Shown here one piece after another: positions 6,807 through 12,933 of a stretch of 13,340 nucleotides of DNA (position 1 is the stretch's first letter; every line of letters begins with the position of its first letter). Below the pieces are notes generated by a model. The model saw nothing but the letters and a program-made list of their open reading frames with translations. It made no database searches and had not been told where the DNA came from. This DNA is from Oxalobacteraceae bacterium (GTDB taxonomy: Bacteria; Pseudomonadota; Gammaproteobacteria; Burkholderiales; Burkholderiaceae_D): assembly GCA_947446335.1 (NCBI GenBank), contig CANFGA010000033.1, positions 1 to 13,340 on the forward strand, read 5' to 3'. The position numbers and the translations under genes are program-made.

Positions 6807-8669
6807 TCATGCAGCCAAGCGCGCCGCACTCCGGCAGCCATCCATCAGGAACGACAGCCCGACCACGAGCACCAGTTCGCCTTCGGCCGAGCGCGCCGTG
6901 CCGGTGATGCCATCGACAGCGATCGCCGTCATCGGCTTGATCACTAGGTCGGCCGTGCCATCGACCGCCTCGACCGCCAGAATGTAAGGCTGCGGCGAGG
7001 CCACGACGATGCCGACGCGCTCGATGCCAGGGGTGTAACCGAGCGCTGCGGCCAGCGAGCGCACCGGCAATGGACGTCCCTGATCCTTGAGCACCGGTGC
7101 GCCGCCCACTTCCATGAATGTATCGGGCAATTCGACGACGCGCTGCACCACCGCCATTGGCAAGGCGAGCGCGGCGCCGGCAGTACTGACCAGCATCGTC
7201 GGCACGATCGACAGTTCGATCGGCAAGCGAATCGAAAACGACGTGCCCACGCCCATCGCGGAATCGATATGAACCGCGCCGCGATTCTTTTCGACCGCAG
7301 TCCTGACCACATCCATGCCGACGCCGCGCCCGGATACGCTGGAAGCGACATCCTTGGTCGAAAAACCCGGCAAGAACACCAACTGGAATGCTTCGGCCGC
7401 GCTCAGCACCGTCGACTCGCTGATCAAGCCTTTTTCCAGCGCCTTCTGGCGCAGACGGTCCGGGTCCATTCCCCTGCCGTCATCTTGCAGAACGATCATG
7501 ACGCTGTTTGCTTCCTGCCACGCCTTCAGCGATATATAGCATTTGGCCGACTTGCCCGCGGCGCTGCGCTCCTCTGGCGTTTCGACGCCATGATCGAGTG
7601 CGTTGCGCAGCATGTGCACCAGCGGATCGTACAAGCTGTCGACGACGACGCGATCGACCTCGGTCTCGGCGCCCTCGATGATCAACTCGACATCCTTGCC
7701 CAGATCCTTGGCCAGTTCGCGCACCATGCGTGGAAATTTCTGGAACAAGCGTCCCACCGGCTGCATCCTTGTCGCCAGCGTGGCCCGCTGCAACTCGGTC
7801 GAATAGCGCGAGGCGCGCTCCAGCGTTTCGGCCAGGGTCGCCATCAGCGTCGCTGCCACGCCCTCGAACTTGAATTGCAACAAGCGCTCCAGCAAGACTG
7901 CCGCCTGATTGGCAGCTTGCACCGATTCGCCCGCCACTTCCAGCAAGGTATCGAGCTTGACGGCATCGACCCGGATACTGTCTTCCTTGACCGGGGCTGC
8001 AGCGGTGCGCATTTCGGAGCGCTGCTCGGCGCTACCGGCAACCGCCGCAGCTGGCATGGTTGGCGTGGCCGGCATGACTGCTGCTTGCATGGCAGGCATG
8101 GGCGCTGCCGGCGCAGCCTTGGGTACGGTGCGGCAACCGGGCGGCACGACCGCATCAAACAGCGCCTCCCAGTCCACCAGAGCTTGCGTCGCCGATACCG
8201 TGGCGGCTGCACGCTCGAGCGGCGGCAATGGCACTGCCACGACGGCAGCGATCGCAGCGATCGTGACAACAGTGGGCGCCATCGACTTGCCTTCGATCGC
8301 ATTGTTCAGGATCGCTTCCAGCTCTGCCGGCATCGCAGGCAAGCTCGATGGCGCAGCACCGTTGGCCAATTCAGTCAATTGATCGGCGACAAAACCCGAT
8401 GCCTGCAGCGCGGCCTCGATCGCGATCGGCGTCACTGGCGCTGCGCCGTTGCGCAGCGCATCGAACAGATTTTCCGTCAAATGACAAGCTGCCACCATCG
8501 CCGGCAAATTCATGAAACCGGCGCCACCTTTGATCGTATGAAACGATCGGAACACCGCATTAAGGGTTTCCCGATTGTTCGGGTCGCGTTCAAGGCATAG
8601 CAAATGCTCTTCAACGTTGACAGCAAGATCCATCGCTTCGACGACGAAATCCTTGAGCATATCGTCCAT
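6807..8669 (-). CDS. cheA: chemotaxis histidine kinase CheA
   Basis: CheA autophosphorylates on histidine in response to chemoreceptor arrays and passes phosphate to CheY and CheB. The 620 residues read: P1 phosphotransfer domain 1–105 with FRSFHTIKGGAGF (phospho-His44); a long Ala/Pro/Met-rich linker about 110–228; P3 dimerisation helices about 229–295; P4 ATPase about 296–485 with N box HMLRNALDHG (351–360), G1 DDGRGMD (396–402), G2 GRGVGMDVV (447–455) and GTSFSIRLP; and a CheW-like P5 about 486–612. No recognisable folded P2 (CheY-binding) domain is seen; instead the linker holds VDWEALFDAV at 165–174, resembling motifs in the neighbouring CheZ. The ATG overlaps the cheZ stop (TGATG), so translation is coupled. 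No cheW, cheY or receptor gene is in the window. It is shorter than E. coli CheA (654), consistent with loss of P2. Confidence 0.95.
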   Translation of the reverse strand: MDDMLKDFVVEAMDLAVNVEEHLLCLERDPNNRETLNAVFRSFHTIKGGAGFMNLPAMVAACHLTENLFDALRNGAAPVTPIAIEAALQASGFVADQLTELANGAAPSSLPAMPAELEAILNNAIEGKSMAPTVVTIAAIAAVVAVPLPPLERAAATVSATQALVDWEALFDAVVPPGCRTVPKAAPAAPMPAMQAAVMPATPTMPAAAVAGSAEQRSEMRTAAAPVKEDSIRVDAVKLDTLLEVAGESVQAANQAAVLLERLLQFKFEGVAATLMATLAETLERASRYSTELQRATLATRMQPVGRLFQKFPRMVRELAKDLGKDVELIIEGAETEVDRVVVDSLYDPLVHMLRNALDHGVETPEERSAAGKSAKCYISLKAWQEANSVMIVLQDDGRGMDPDRLRQKALEKGLISESTVLSAAEAFQLVFLPGFSTKDVASSVSGRGVGMDVVRTAVEKNRGAVHIDSAMGVGTSFSIRLPIELSIVPTMLVSTAGAALALPMAVVQRVVELPDTFMEVGGAPVLKDQGRPLPVRSLAAALGYTPGIERVGIVVASPQPYILAVEAVDGTADLVIKPMTAIAVDGITGTARSAEGELVLVVGLSFLMDGCRSAARLAA

Positions 8670-9481
8670 CAGAATCCCAAGTCGGCAAGAAGATCATCCA
8701 CATTGTTCTGGTCCAGCGCAACCGATGGGCACGACGGCCCCTGCATCAGCGACACCGGCTTTTGTGCCAGCTTTTCACGCACCTCGACCGGCGCATAGTC
8801 GCGCAGCAAATTGGCCAATTCATGCTCCACCGTCTTGGTGATCACGACGACCTTCTTGATCAACTGGCCGGTAATATCCTGGAAATCCTGCGCCATCATG
8901 ATCTCCAGCAAGCGCGCCTTTTCAGCCTCGCTCGCCTCGGCCACGATCTGCGCAAACTGCCTTGCATCGCCTGCGAGCAGCTTGAATTCATCGACGCTGA
9001 GCTCGCCGGCGAACAATGCTGCCCAGCGGCTATCCATGTCCTTGGCTTTTTTTAACAGCACGTCTTGCGCCGGCATGCCTTCGTCGACGGTGTTGAGCAC
9101 CTTGTTGGCCGCCTGTTCGGTCAAGCTTGCTACATGACCCAGTCGATCCTGCGCATCGACGATTTGCGTCGACACTTCGCTCAGCCCTTTGTCGTAGCCC
9201 AGTTCACGCAGCGAGTCGTGCAACAGACGCACGATGCCGCCCAGACGATCGAACATCTTCTTTTCATTCCCGGTGTCATCGGCAACGGCCGGCGCCAAAC
9301 CAGCGCTCGCCTCGGCACTCACCTCCACCACGCGGGCGGCAGCAACCTGATCGAACAAGGCCTCGAAGTCATCTTCTGCAGCAGCAGGCGCGGGTGCTGG
9401 TGCAGGCGCGGGTGCGGGCGCAGTGCGTTGAGCGGACACTTCATCAAACAGTGCATCGAAATCATCAGCGGCGTTGGTCAT
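8669..9481 (-). CDS. cheZ: chemotaxis protein phosphatase CheZ
   Basis: CheZ dephosphorylates CheY-P and so ends the tumble or reversal signal. The 270-residue product has the CheZ catalytic block MMAQDFQDITGQLIKK, with Asp202 and Gln206 at the positions of E. coli Asp143 and Gln147, inside a long helical hairpin (about 75–230). The last residues, LDQNNVDDLLADLGF, are the C-terminal CheY-docking helix. The N-terminus is unusual: two near-copies, DDFDALFDEV (6–15) and DDFEALFDQV (37–46), flank a run of alternating Ala-Pro (21–32). It is longer than E. coli CheZ (214 residues), the excess being this N-terminal part. Start ATG 9481 has GGAGA about ten bases upstream; the frame is open to 9616 but the extra residues are not CheZ-like. 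It is followed by cheA with a one-base overlap. Confidence 0.95.
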   Translation of the reverse strand: MTNAADDFDALFDEVSAQRTAPAPAPAPAPAPAAAEDDFEALFDQVAAARVVEVSAEASAGLAPAVADDTGNEKKMFDRLGGIVRLLHDSLRELGYDKGLSEVSTQIVDAQDRLGHVASLTEQAANKVLNTVDEGMPAQDVLLKKAKDMDSRWAALFAGELSVDEFKLLAGDARQFAQIVAEASEAEKARLLEIMMAQDFQDITGQLIKKVVVITKTVEHELANLLRDYAPVEVREKLAQKPVSLMQGPSCPSVALDQNNVDDLLADLGF

Positions 9482-9506
9482 ATTTACTGCATCTCCATCG
9501 TTGGTA

Positions 9507-9544
9507 AAAATTGCATGCAACAACAAACATGCACCGGCAATTTT
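9507..9544. repeat. interrupted inverted repeat in the cheZ leader
   Basis: Arms AAAATTGC (9507–9514) and GCAATTTT (9537–9544) are perfect complements; a nested pair GCATG (9513–9517) / CATGC (9528–9532) gives an alternative inner stem. On the cheZ message the hairpin would end about 26 bases before the start codon and be followed by a short T run. It could be a leader hairpin, weak attenuator or protein-binding site; function unknown. Confidence 0.6.
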
Positions 9545-9749
9545 CTCAGTCTCTCTCTTTGCCGACATTCCAGCATGCGGCAACCCAAACAATGAGCGGC
9601 CCGGGCCGGTACGCATGGCACGAAATTTATAAAGGTAAATTGCATTTTACAGCGACTGATACCAACATTGGAAAGACACTGCCGTTCAAATGGAAAATCA
9701 GCGCTGCTGCAGCACACAAAAAGCCCTGGCATCGAACTGAATTGCCATC

Positions 9750-9779
9750 TTGATAGTAATTTATTGTAAATGTTATAAT
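9750..9779 (+). promoter_or_regulatory. sigma70-like promoter of the universal stress protein gene
   Basis: TTGATA (9750–9755; five of six to TTGACA) and a perfect TATAAT (9774–9779) are separated by 18 bases. The predicted transcription start, about 9785–9788, falls within the FNR-type site, leaving a leader of about 95 bases to the ATG at 9883. A second -10-like TACAAT occurs at 9831–9836. Confidence 0.6.
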
Positions 9780-9782
9780 TTA

Positions 9783-9796
9783 TTGACAAAAATCAA
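9783..9796. promoter_or_regulatory. FNR/Anr-type binding site upstream of usp
   Basis: TTGACAAAAATCAA matches the FNR consensus TTGAT-N4-ATCAA at nine of ten specified bases. It sits immediately after the TATAAT at 9774–9779. That position would normally favour repression of that promoter; activation of a downstream promoter with -10 TACAAT (9831–9836) would put the site near -53, not the canonical -41.5. An FNR-like regulator is encoded 1.6 kb away. Confidence 0.55.
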
Positions 9797-9882
9797 GTGC
9801 GAAAAAACAAATAATGCCGCCAGCAAGGCCTACAATAAGACGGGCATCACGCCAACCACCGCACACATTGTCAGGAGCGAGC

Positions 9883-10347
9883 ATGTACCAAAGAATTTTA
9901 ATGACGACGGACGGCTCTGCCGTATCGAACATGACTGCATGCGCCGGAGTGACATTCGCAGAACAAATGGGAGCCGAAGTCCTGGCGCTGTTTGTTGCTC
10001 CGGAATACCAATATCCGGTGTATGTTGAAATCATCCCCCCCAATTATCCCAGCGAAGAAGAATACAAGGCGGCGATGCAAACAGCCGGCGCAGAACATTT
10101 GCAAGCGATCATCGATGCCTGCACCAAGCGCGGCGTCAAATGCAGCGGCATGACTGTTTTTTCCGACCGCACCGCGTTGAAAATCGTCGAAGTGGCGGTA
10201 GAAAACGCCTGTGATCTCATTTTCATGGGCTCGCATGGACGCAGCGGATGGGGCCAGTTGTTGCTCGGAAGCGTCACCAGCAAAGTGCTGTCCCATTCCA
10301 AACTTCCCGTCCTGGTGCATCGATTGATCGAAAAACCGACCGATTGA
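9883..10347 (+). CDS. universal stress protein, UspA family (ATP-binding type)
   Basis: Single-domain Usp proteins are small cytoplasmic stress proteins, some of which bind ATP, often induced by oxygen limitation, stasis or envelope stress. This 154-residue protein starts MYQRILMTTDGSAVSNMT, the family's first strand with the acidic nucleotide-contact residue, and contains the full ATP-binding signature G-x2-G-x9-G-S in GSHGRSGWGQLLLGSVTSKV, ending with LPVLVHRL. Start ATG 9883 has a clear AGGAG seven bases upstream; the frame is open to 9814 but the added residues are not family-like. Its promoter and an FNR-type site lie upstream and a strong stem-loop directly follows the stop, so it is probably monocistronic. 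Which stress or partner it serves cannot be seen. Confidence 0.93.
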   Translation: MYQRILMTTDGSAVSNMTACAGVTFAEQMGAEVLALFVAPEYQYPVYVEIIPPNYPSEEEYKAAMQTAGAEHLQAIIDACTKRGVKCSGMTVFSDRTALKIVEVAVENACDLIFMGSHGRSGWGQLLLGSVTSKVLSHSKLPVLVHRLIEKPTD

Positions 10348-10397
10348 AGCTCGCGCGCGGCAACGCCCCATTCCGGAGCGACCGCTGCGCGCGAACT
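10348..10397 (+). terminator. strong stem-loop directly after usp, possible terminator
   Basis: TCGCGCGCGGC (10351–10361) pairs with GCTGCGCGCGA (10384–10394): eleven base pairs with one G-U, extendable past a mismatch. The 22-base loop can form a further short stem. The following sequence is only moderately T-rich (TTCATTCCCTTTT), so it may be a terminator or an mRNA-stabilising hairpin. Confidence 0.45.
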
Positions 10398-10422
10398 CGG
10401 TTCATTCCCTTTTGCTGCACTG

Positions 10423-10450
10423 TTGACGGTGCGGTTGGCCACCTTTTAAT
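10423..10450 (+). promoter_or_regulatory. predicted sigma70 promoter of the response regulator gene
   Basis: TTGACG (10423–10428) and TTTAAT (10445–10450) each match consensus at five of six positions with a 16-base spacer. Transcription would start at about 10456–10459, only 6–9 bases before the ATG at 10465, where there is no Shine-Dalgarno. Confidence 0.45.
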
Positions 10451-10464
10451 TTCACTGAATCCTT

Positions 10465-11109
10465 ATGATCCGAATTGTCATTGCCGACGACCACACCATC
10501 ATGCGCGAGGGCTTGAAACGCATACTCGATGGCGCACCCGACATCGACATTGTCGGCGAAGCCATCGATGGCTTCGAAGTGCTGGCCAAGGTGCGCGAAG
10601 GTGGCTTTGATCTGTTGCTGCTCGACTTGTCGATGCCCGGACGCAGCGGCGTCGACCTGATCCGGCAAATCAAGAGCGAAGCACCGAAGCTGGCGGTGCT
10701 GATATTGACCATGCACGAAGAAGAACAATATGCGGTGCGCGCCATACGCGCCGGCGCGCAAGGCTATCTGACCAAGGAAAGCGCAGGCACGCAGTTGATC
10801 GGCGCCATCCGCAAAGTGGCCTCCGGGCGCCCTTATATCAGCGCCGAAGTGGCCGAGCAATTGGTGCTGAACATCATGATGCCCAATGAAAGCTTGCGCC
10901 ACAAACAATTGTCGGATCGCGAATTCGAAGTTTTCTCGTTGCTGGTCGGCGGAAAATCGATCACCGAAATCGCCAACGGCTTGCACTTGAGCGTCAAGAC
11001 CGTGAGCACCCACAAGACGCGCATCATGCAAAAAATGGACATGAACTCGCTCTCTGAAATGGTGCAATACGCGGTCGCGCACCGCTTGCTCTCTCCATTT
11101 CGGACCTGA
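10465..11109 (+). CDS. NarL/FixJ-family response regulator
   Basis: This is a two-component DNA-binding response regulator of 214 residues, the usual NarL-family length. The receiver domain (about 1–120) starts MIRIVIADDHTIMREGLKRI with the acidic pair Asp8/Asp9, phospho-acceptor Asp54 in LLLDLSMPGRSG, Thr82 in LILTMH and Lys104 in GYLTKES. The output domain (about 146–210) is a LuxR-type helix-turn-helix: LSDREFEVFSLLVGGKSITE, then IA, then LHLSVKTVSTHKTRIMQKM. All phosphorylation residues are intact, so it should be phosphate-controlled, but no histidine kinase is in the window and the partner is unknown. The ATG at 10465 has no recognisable ribosome binding site. It lies 117 bases after usp and 312 bases before the FNR-like gene, all on one strand. 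The target cannot be named from sequence. Confidence 0.94.
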   Translation: MIRIVIADDHTIMREGLKRILDGAPDIDIVGEAIDGFEVLAKVREGGFDLLLLDLSMPGRSGVDLIRQIKSEAPKLAVLILTMHEEEQYAVRAIRAGAQGYLTKESAGTQLIGAIRKVASGRPYISAEVAEQLVLNIMMPNESLRHKQLSDREFEVFSLLVGGKSITEIANGLHLSVKTVSTHKTRIMQKMDMNSLSEMVQYAVAHRLLSPFRT

Positions 11110-11421
11110 GATTCCCTGTCTCCTGGCTACACGATCAAGTTGCTCATTATTAATGTTTTCTCTAAGAAAATTCCTACAGTAAAGCGCGGATTCCTACCCT
11201 CACATTCAGCACTCGCCGATATCATTCATGCATGGTAGTTGGCATACTGAAACCAAGCGAATCAACTTGCAATCTGTTTAACCAAGCGCAGACCAAGCCA
11301 GTTCGCAATGTGAACCATGGGTAGCCTTAACTGTCGTTTGACGCCAGTGGCGGCAACACCTGAATCCGAGTTCCGGATTGTCCCCATTGAACCTTGAGAA
11401 ACCTGTTACCAGGAGATGAGC
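11110..11421. other. 312-bp intergenic region before the FNR-like regulator
   Basis: No gene is seen. The region contains an AT-rich palindrome TTTTCT-CTA-AGAAAA (11156–11170), two direct repeats ATTCCTAC exactly 20 bases apart (11170–11177 and 11190–11197), a -35-like TTGACG at 11338–11343 with no good -10 partner, and a perfect six-base inverted repeat AATCCG-AGTTC-CGGATT (11363–11379) in the leader of the next gene. No clear terminator follows the response regulator. Confidence 0.55.
11363..11379. repeat. 17-bp interrupted palindrome upstream of the FNR-like gene
   Basis: AATCCG (11363–11368), spacer AGTTC, CGGATT (11374–11379), ending 42 bases before the ATG at 11422. It could be an operator or a short leader hairpin. 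It does not match the FNR or CRP consensus. Confidence 0.5.
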
Positions 11422-12270
11422 ATGCTACCTAATCAAACACCGGAAAATCGTCCTGCATCGTTATCTGTTTTGCAATCCACATCGATCGAAGCCGGACGCC
11501 AGCGCCAGGGACGTCTCTGGTCGAATTTGAAAGAAGTGTGTGATTTGCTGCATATTCCGACCGCCACGATCGTGGCAGACGAATTGCTGTTTCAGCATGT
11601 CCAGTTCAAGACCGGCCAACGGATCCACACCATCGGTCAGGCGTTTGACACCCTCTACATTGTCAATTCCGGATTTCTGAAAACAGTGCTGATCGACGAG
11701 TTCGGCAATGAACAAGTCTTGAGCTTTCCGATGAAGGGCGACATGCTCGGCGTCGATGGCATCCATACCAAGCACTACTCTTCAGAGGCAGTCGCGCTGT
11801 CCGACTGCGACTTGATCTTGCTGCCATTCAAAAAAGTGACGGCGCTGGGCCGCATCCACATCGAACTGGAAAACGTGATGTACGGCGTCATGAGCCGCGA
11901 ACTGGTGCGCGAACAAGCGATGATCGGCATGCTGGGCGCGCTCAGCGCCGAAGCGCGGGTGGCCCGCTTTCTGGTCTCTCTGGCCGACCGTTTCGCCCAG
12001 ATGGGTTATTCCAGCAAACTGTTCAACCTGCGCATGACACGCCACGAAATCGGCAGTTATCTGGGATTGACGCTGGAAACGGTGAGCCGGACCTTGTCTG
12101 CATTCAATGAAATCGGCTTGATCAGCGTCGACCAGCGCACCATCGGGATCAAGGATGCCGATGCGTTGAAATCGTTGCGCAGGTTGCCACCGTCGCGCTC
12201 GCGCGCCAAGCAACTCGCAGCCGCCAAAGCCAAGGCCGGGACCGACGCACCGCTGCTCGCCGCCATCTGA
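11422..12270 (+). CDS. CRP/FNR-family transcriptional regulator, FNR-like helix but no Fe-S cysteines
   Basis: This 282-residue regulator has an N-terminal cyclic-nucleotide-type beta-roll (about 50–145; TGQRIHTIGQAFDTLYIVNS, FGNEQVLSFPMKGDMLGVDG), a long dimer helix, and a C-terminal HTH_CRP domain (about 185–245). The recognition helix reads LTLETVSRTLSAF, very close to E. coli FNR LTVETISRLLGRF; Glu219, Ser222 and Arg223 are the residues that in FNR read TTGAT-N4-ATCAA. FNR's N-terminal cysteine triad is absent: only Cys40 and Cys129 occur. It is therefore unlikely to sense oxygen by a [4Fe-4S] cluster (inference). The start is ATG 11422, six bases after AGGAG; the ATG at 11416 abuts that site and cannot use it. 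The C-terminal tail (about 255–282) is basic and Ala/Lys-rich and extends beyond normal FNR length (250). A terminator follows. Confidence 0.92.
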   Translation: MLPNQTPENRPASLSVLQSTSIEAGRQRQGRLWSNLKEVCDLLHIPTATIVADELLFQHVQFKTGQRIHTIGQAFDTLYIVNSGFLKTVLIDEFGNEQVLSFPMKGDMLGVDGIHTKHYSSEAVALSDCDLILLPFKKVTALGRIHIELENVMYGVMSRELVREQAMIGMLGALSAEARVARFLVSLADRFAQMGYSSKLFNLRMTRHEIGSYLGLTLETVSRTLSAFNEIGLISVDQRTIGIKDADALKSLRRLPPSRSRAKQLAAAKAKAGTDAPLLAAI

Positions 12271-12286
12271 AATGAACTTCCCTTGG

Positions 12287-12326
12287 GCCCGGCCGGATTG
12301 ATTCCGATACCGGGCTTCTTTTTTTC
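12287..12326 (+). terminator. rho-independent terminator of the FNR-like gene
   Basis: GCCCGG (12287–12292) pairs with CCGGGC (12310–12315), with an inner stem CGGA/TCCG around TTGAT, followed directly by TTCTTTTTTTC. It begins 16 bases after the stop codon. Confidence 0.8.
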
Positions 12327-12827
12327 TTGCATCCGATGCGGCAACAAGCCCGCAGCAAAATTTAGCTCCAAGAAAGTCGATCGATCTGCGCCAAGCGCCG
12401 CCAGCGCTGCGCTGATATCGGCCAGCGCATCATCGACACCACCCTGCCCGCCCCGATCCGTCCGCACGTCCGGATCCAGAATACGCTCGCCAGCGCGCAT
12501 GCCATAGCGCCACCGCAGGCATTGATCGCGCTGACCGAATTCCAGAGTCAGATGGCACCGCCCTGGATGCCAATAAAATATCAAAAAAGCATTTTTGACT
12601 GTGTTTGCTGGCAGGGCCATCGGATGGAAGCGGTAAAATGGCGTTCACTCGTCTTTTGCACAGTCCGCTGCTGGCTGCGGCGCTGACGAGGCCCATGTTC
12701 AATGCACCACCGAAAATGAAGAAATGACGATATCTCCGACCCCGCCATCCGCTGCCAAGAGCGTGGAAAAGCACACGCCGATGATGCAATAGGGTTTTTA
12801 CCTATGAAATCGATGTCGAATTTTTTA

Positions 12828-12851
12828 AAGTTACGCCAAAAGTTACGCCAA
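12828..12851. repeat. 12-bp perfect tandem repeat
   Basis: AAGTTACGCCAA occurs twice back to back (12828–12839 and 12840–12851) in an AT-rich stretch about 80–105 bases before the last gene. It could be a regulator or recombinase arm-type binding site. It also falls within a 22-codon ORF (12804–12872) that has no good ribosome site. Confidence 0.75.
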
Positions 12852-12879
12852 ATATATTTAAAAATTGGTTAACTAATAG

Positions 12880-12906
12880 TTGCCGTAGAAAAAGCATACG
12901 TATAAT
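12880..12906 (+). promoter_or_regulatory. predicted promoter of the right-end gene
   Basis: A perfect TATAAT at 12901–12906 is preceded by TTGCCG (12880–12885) at a short 15-base spacing, or TAGTTG (12877–12882) at 18. Transcription would start about 20 bases before the ATG at 12934. Confidence 0.45.
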
Positions 12907-12933
12907 TGAGACACCACTTGTCCCAGGAAAACT

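Larger units (their letters stand above)
9482..9882. other. 401-bp divergent intergenic region between cheZ and usp
   Basis: This AT-richer divergent region holds the cheZ leader with an interrupted inverted repeat (9507–9544), a 16-base near-palindrome at 9635–9650 (GTAAATTGCATTTTAC, one mismatched pair), the strong usp promoter (9750–9779) and an FNR-type site (9783–9796). I did not find a convincing sigma70 or sigma28 flagellar promoter for cheZ. No credible gene is present. Confidence 0.6.
12271..12933. other. 663-bp region with no convincing gene; probable accessory boundary
   Basis: After the terminator at 12287–12326, neither strand shows an ORF with a credible start, ribosome site and family signature. 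A plus-strand frame is open from 12366 to the stop at 12684–12686 and includes protein-like stretches (PAPIRPHVRIQNTLASAHAI, then PPQALIALTEFQ) but lacks an upstream start, so a decayed gene is possible. From about 12790 the sequence becomes AT-rich and carries a tandem repeat and the promoter of the next gene. Confidence 0.5.

Noticed and set aside
7269..8600. 443-codon plus-strand ORF opposite cheA
   Set aside because: Antisense shadow in GC-rich DNA, with improbable Arg/His/Gln content and no ribosome site; cheA is unambiguous.
10402..11082. 226-codon minus-strand ORF opposite the response regulator
   Set aside because: The plus strand encodes an intact NarL/FixJ protein with all phosphorylation residues; the reverse frame is a shadow.
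12057..12620. 187-codon minus-strand ORF across the FNR-like terminator
   Set aside because: It overlaps the 3' end of a clear plus-strand gene and its terminator, and lacks a ribosome site or recognisable motif.
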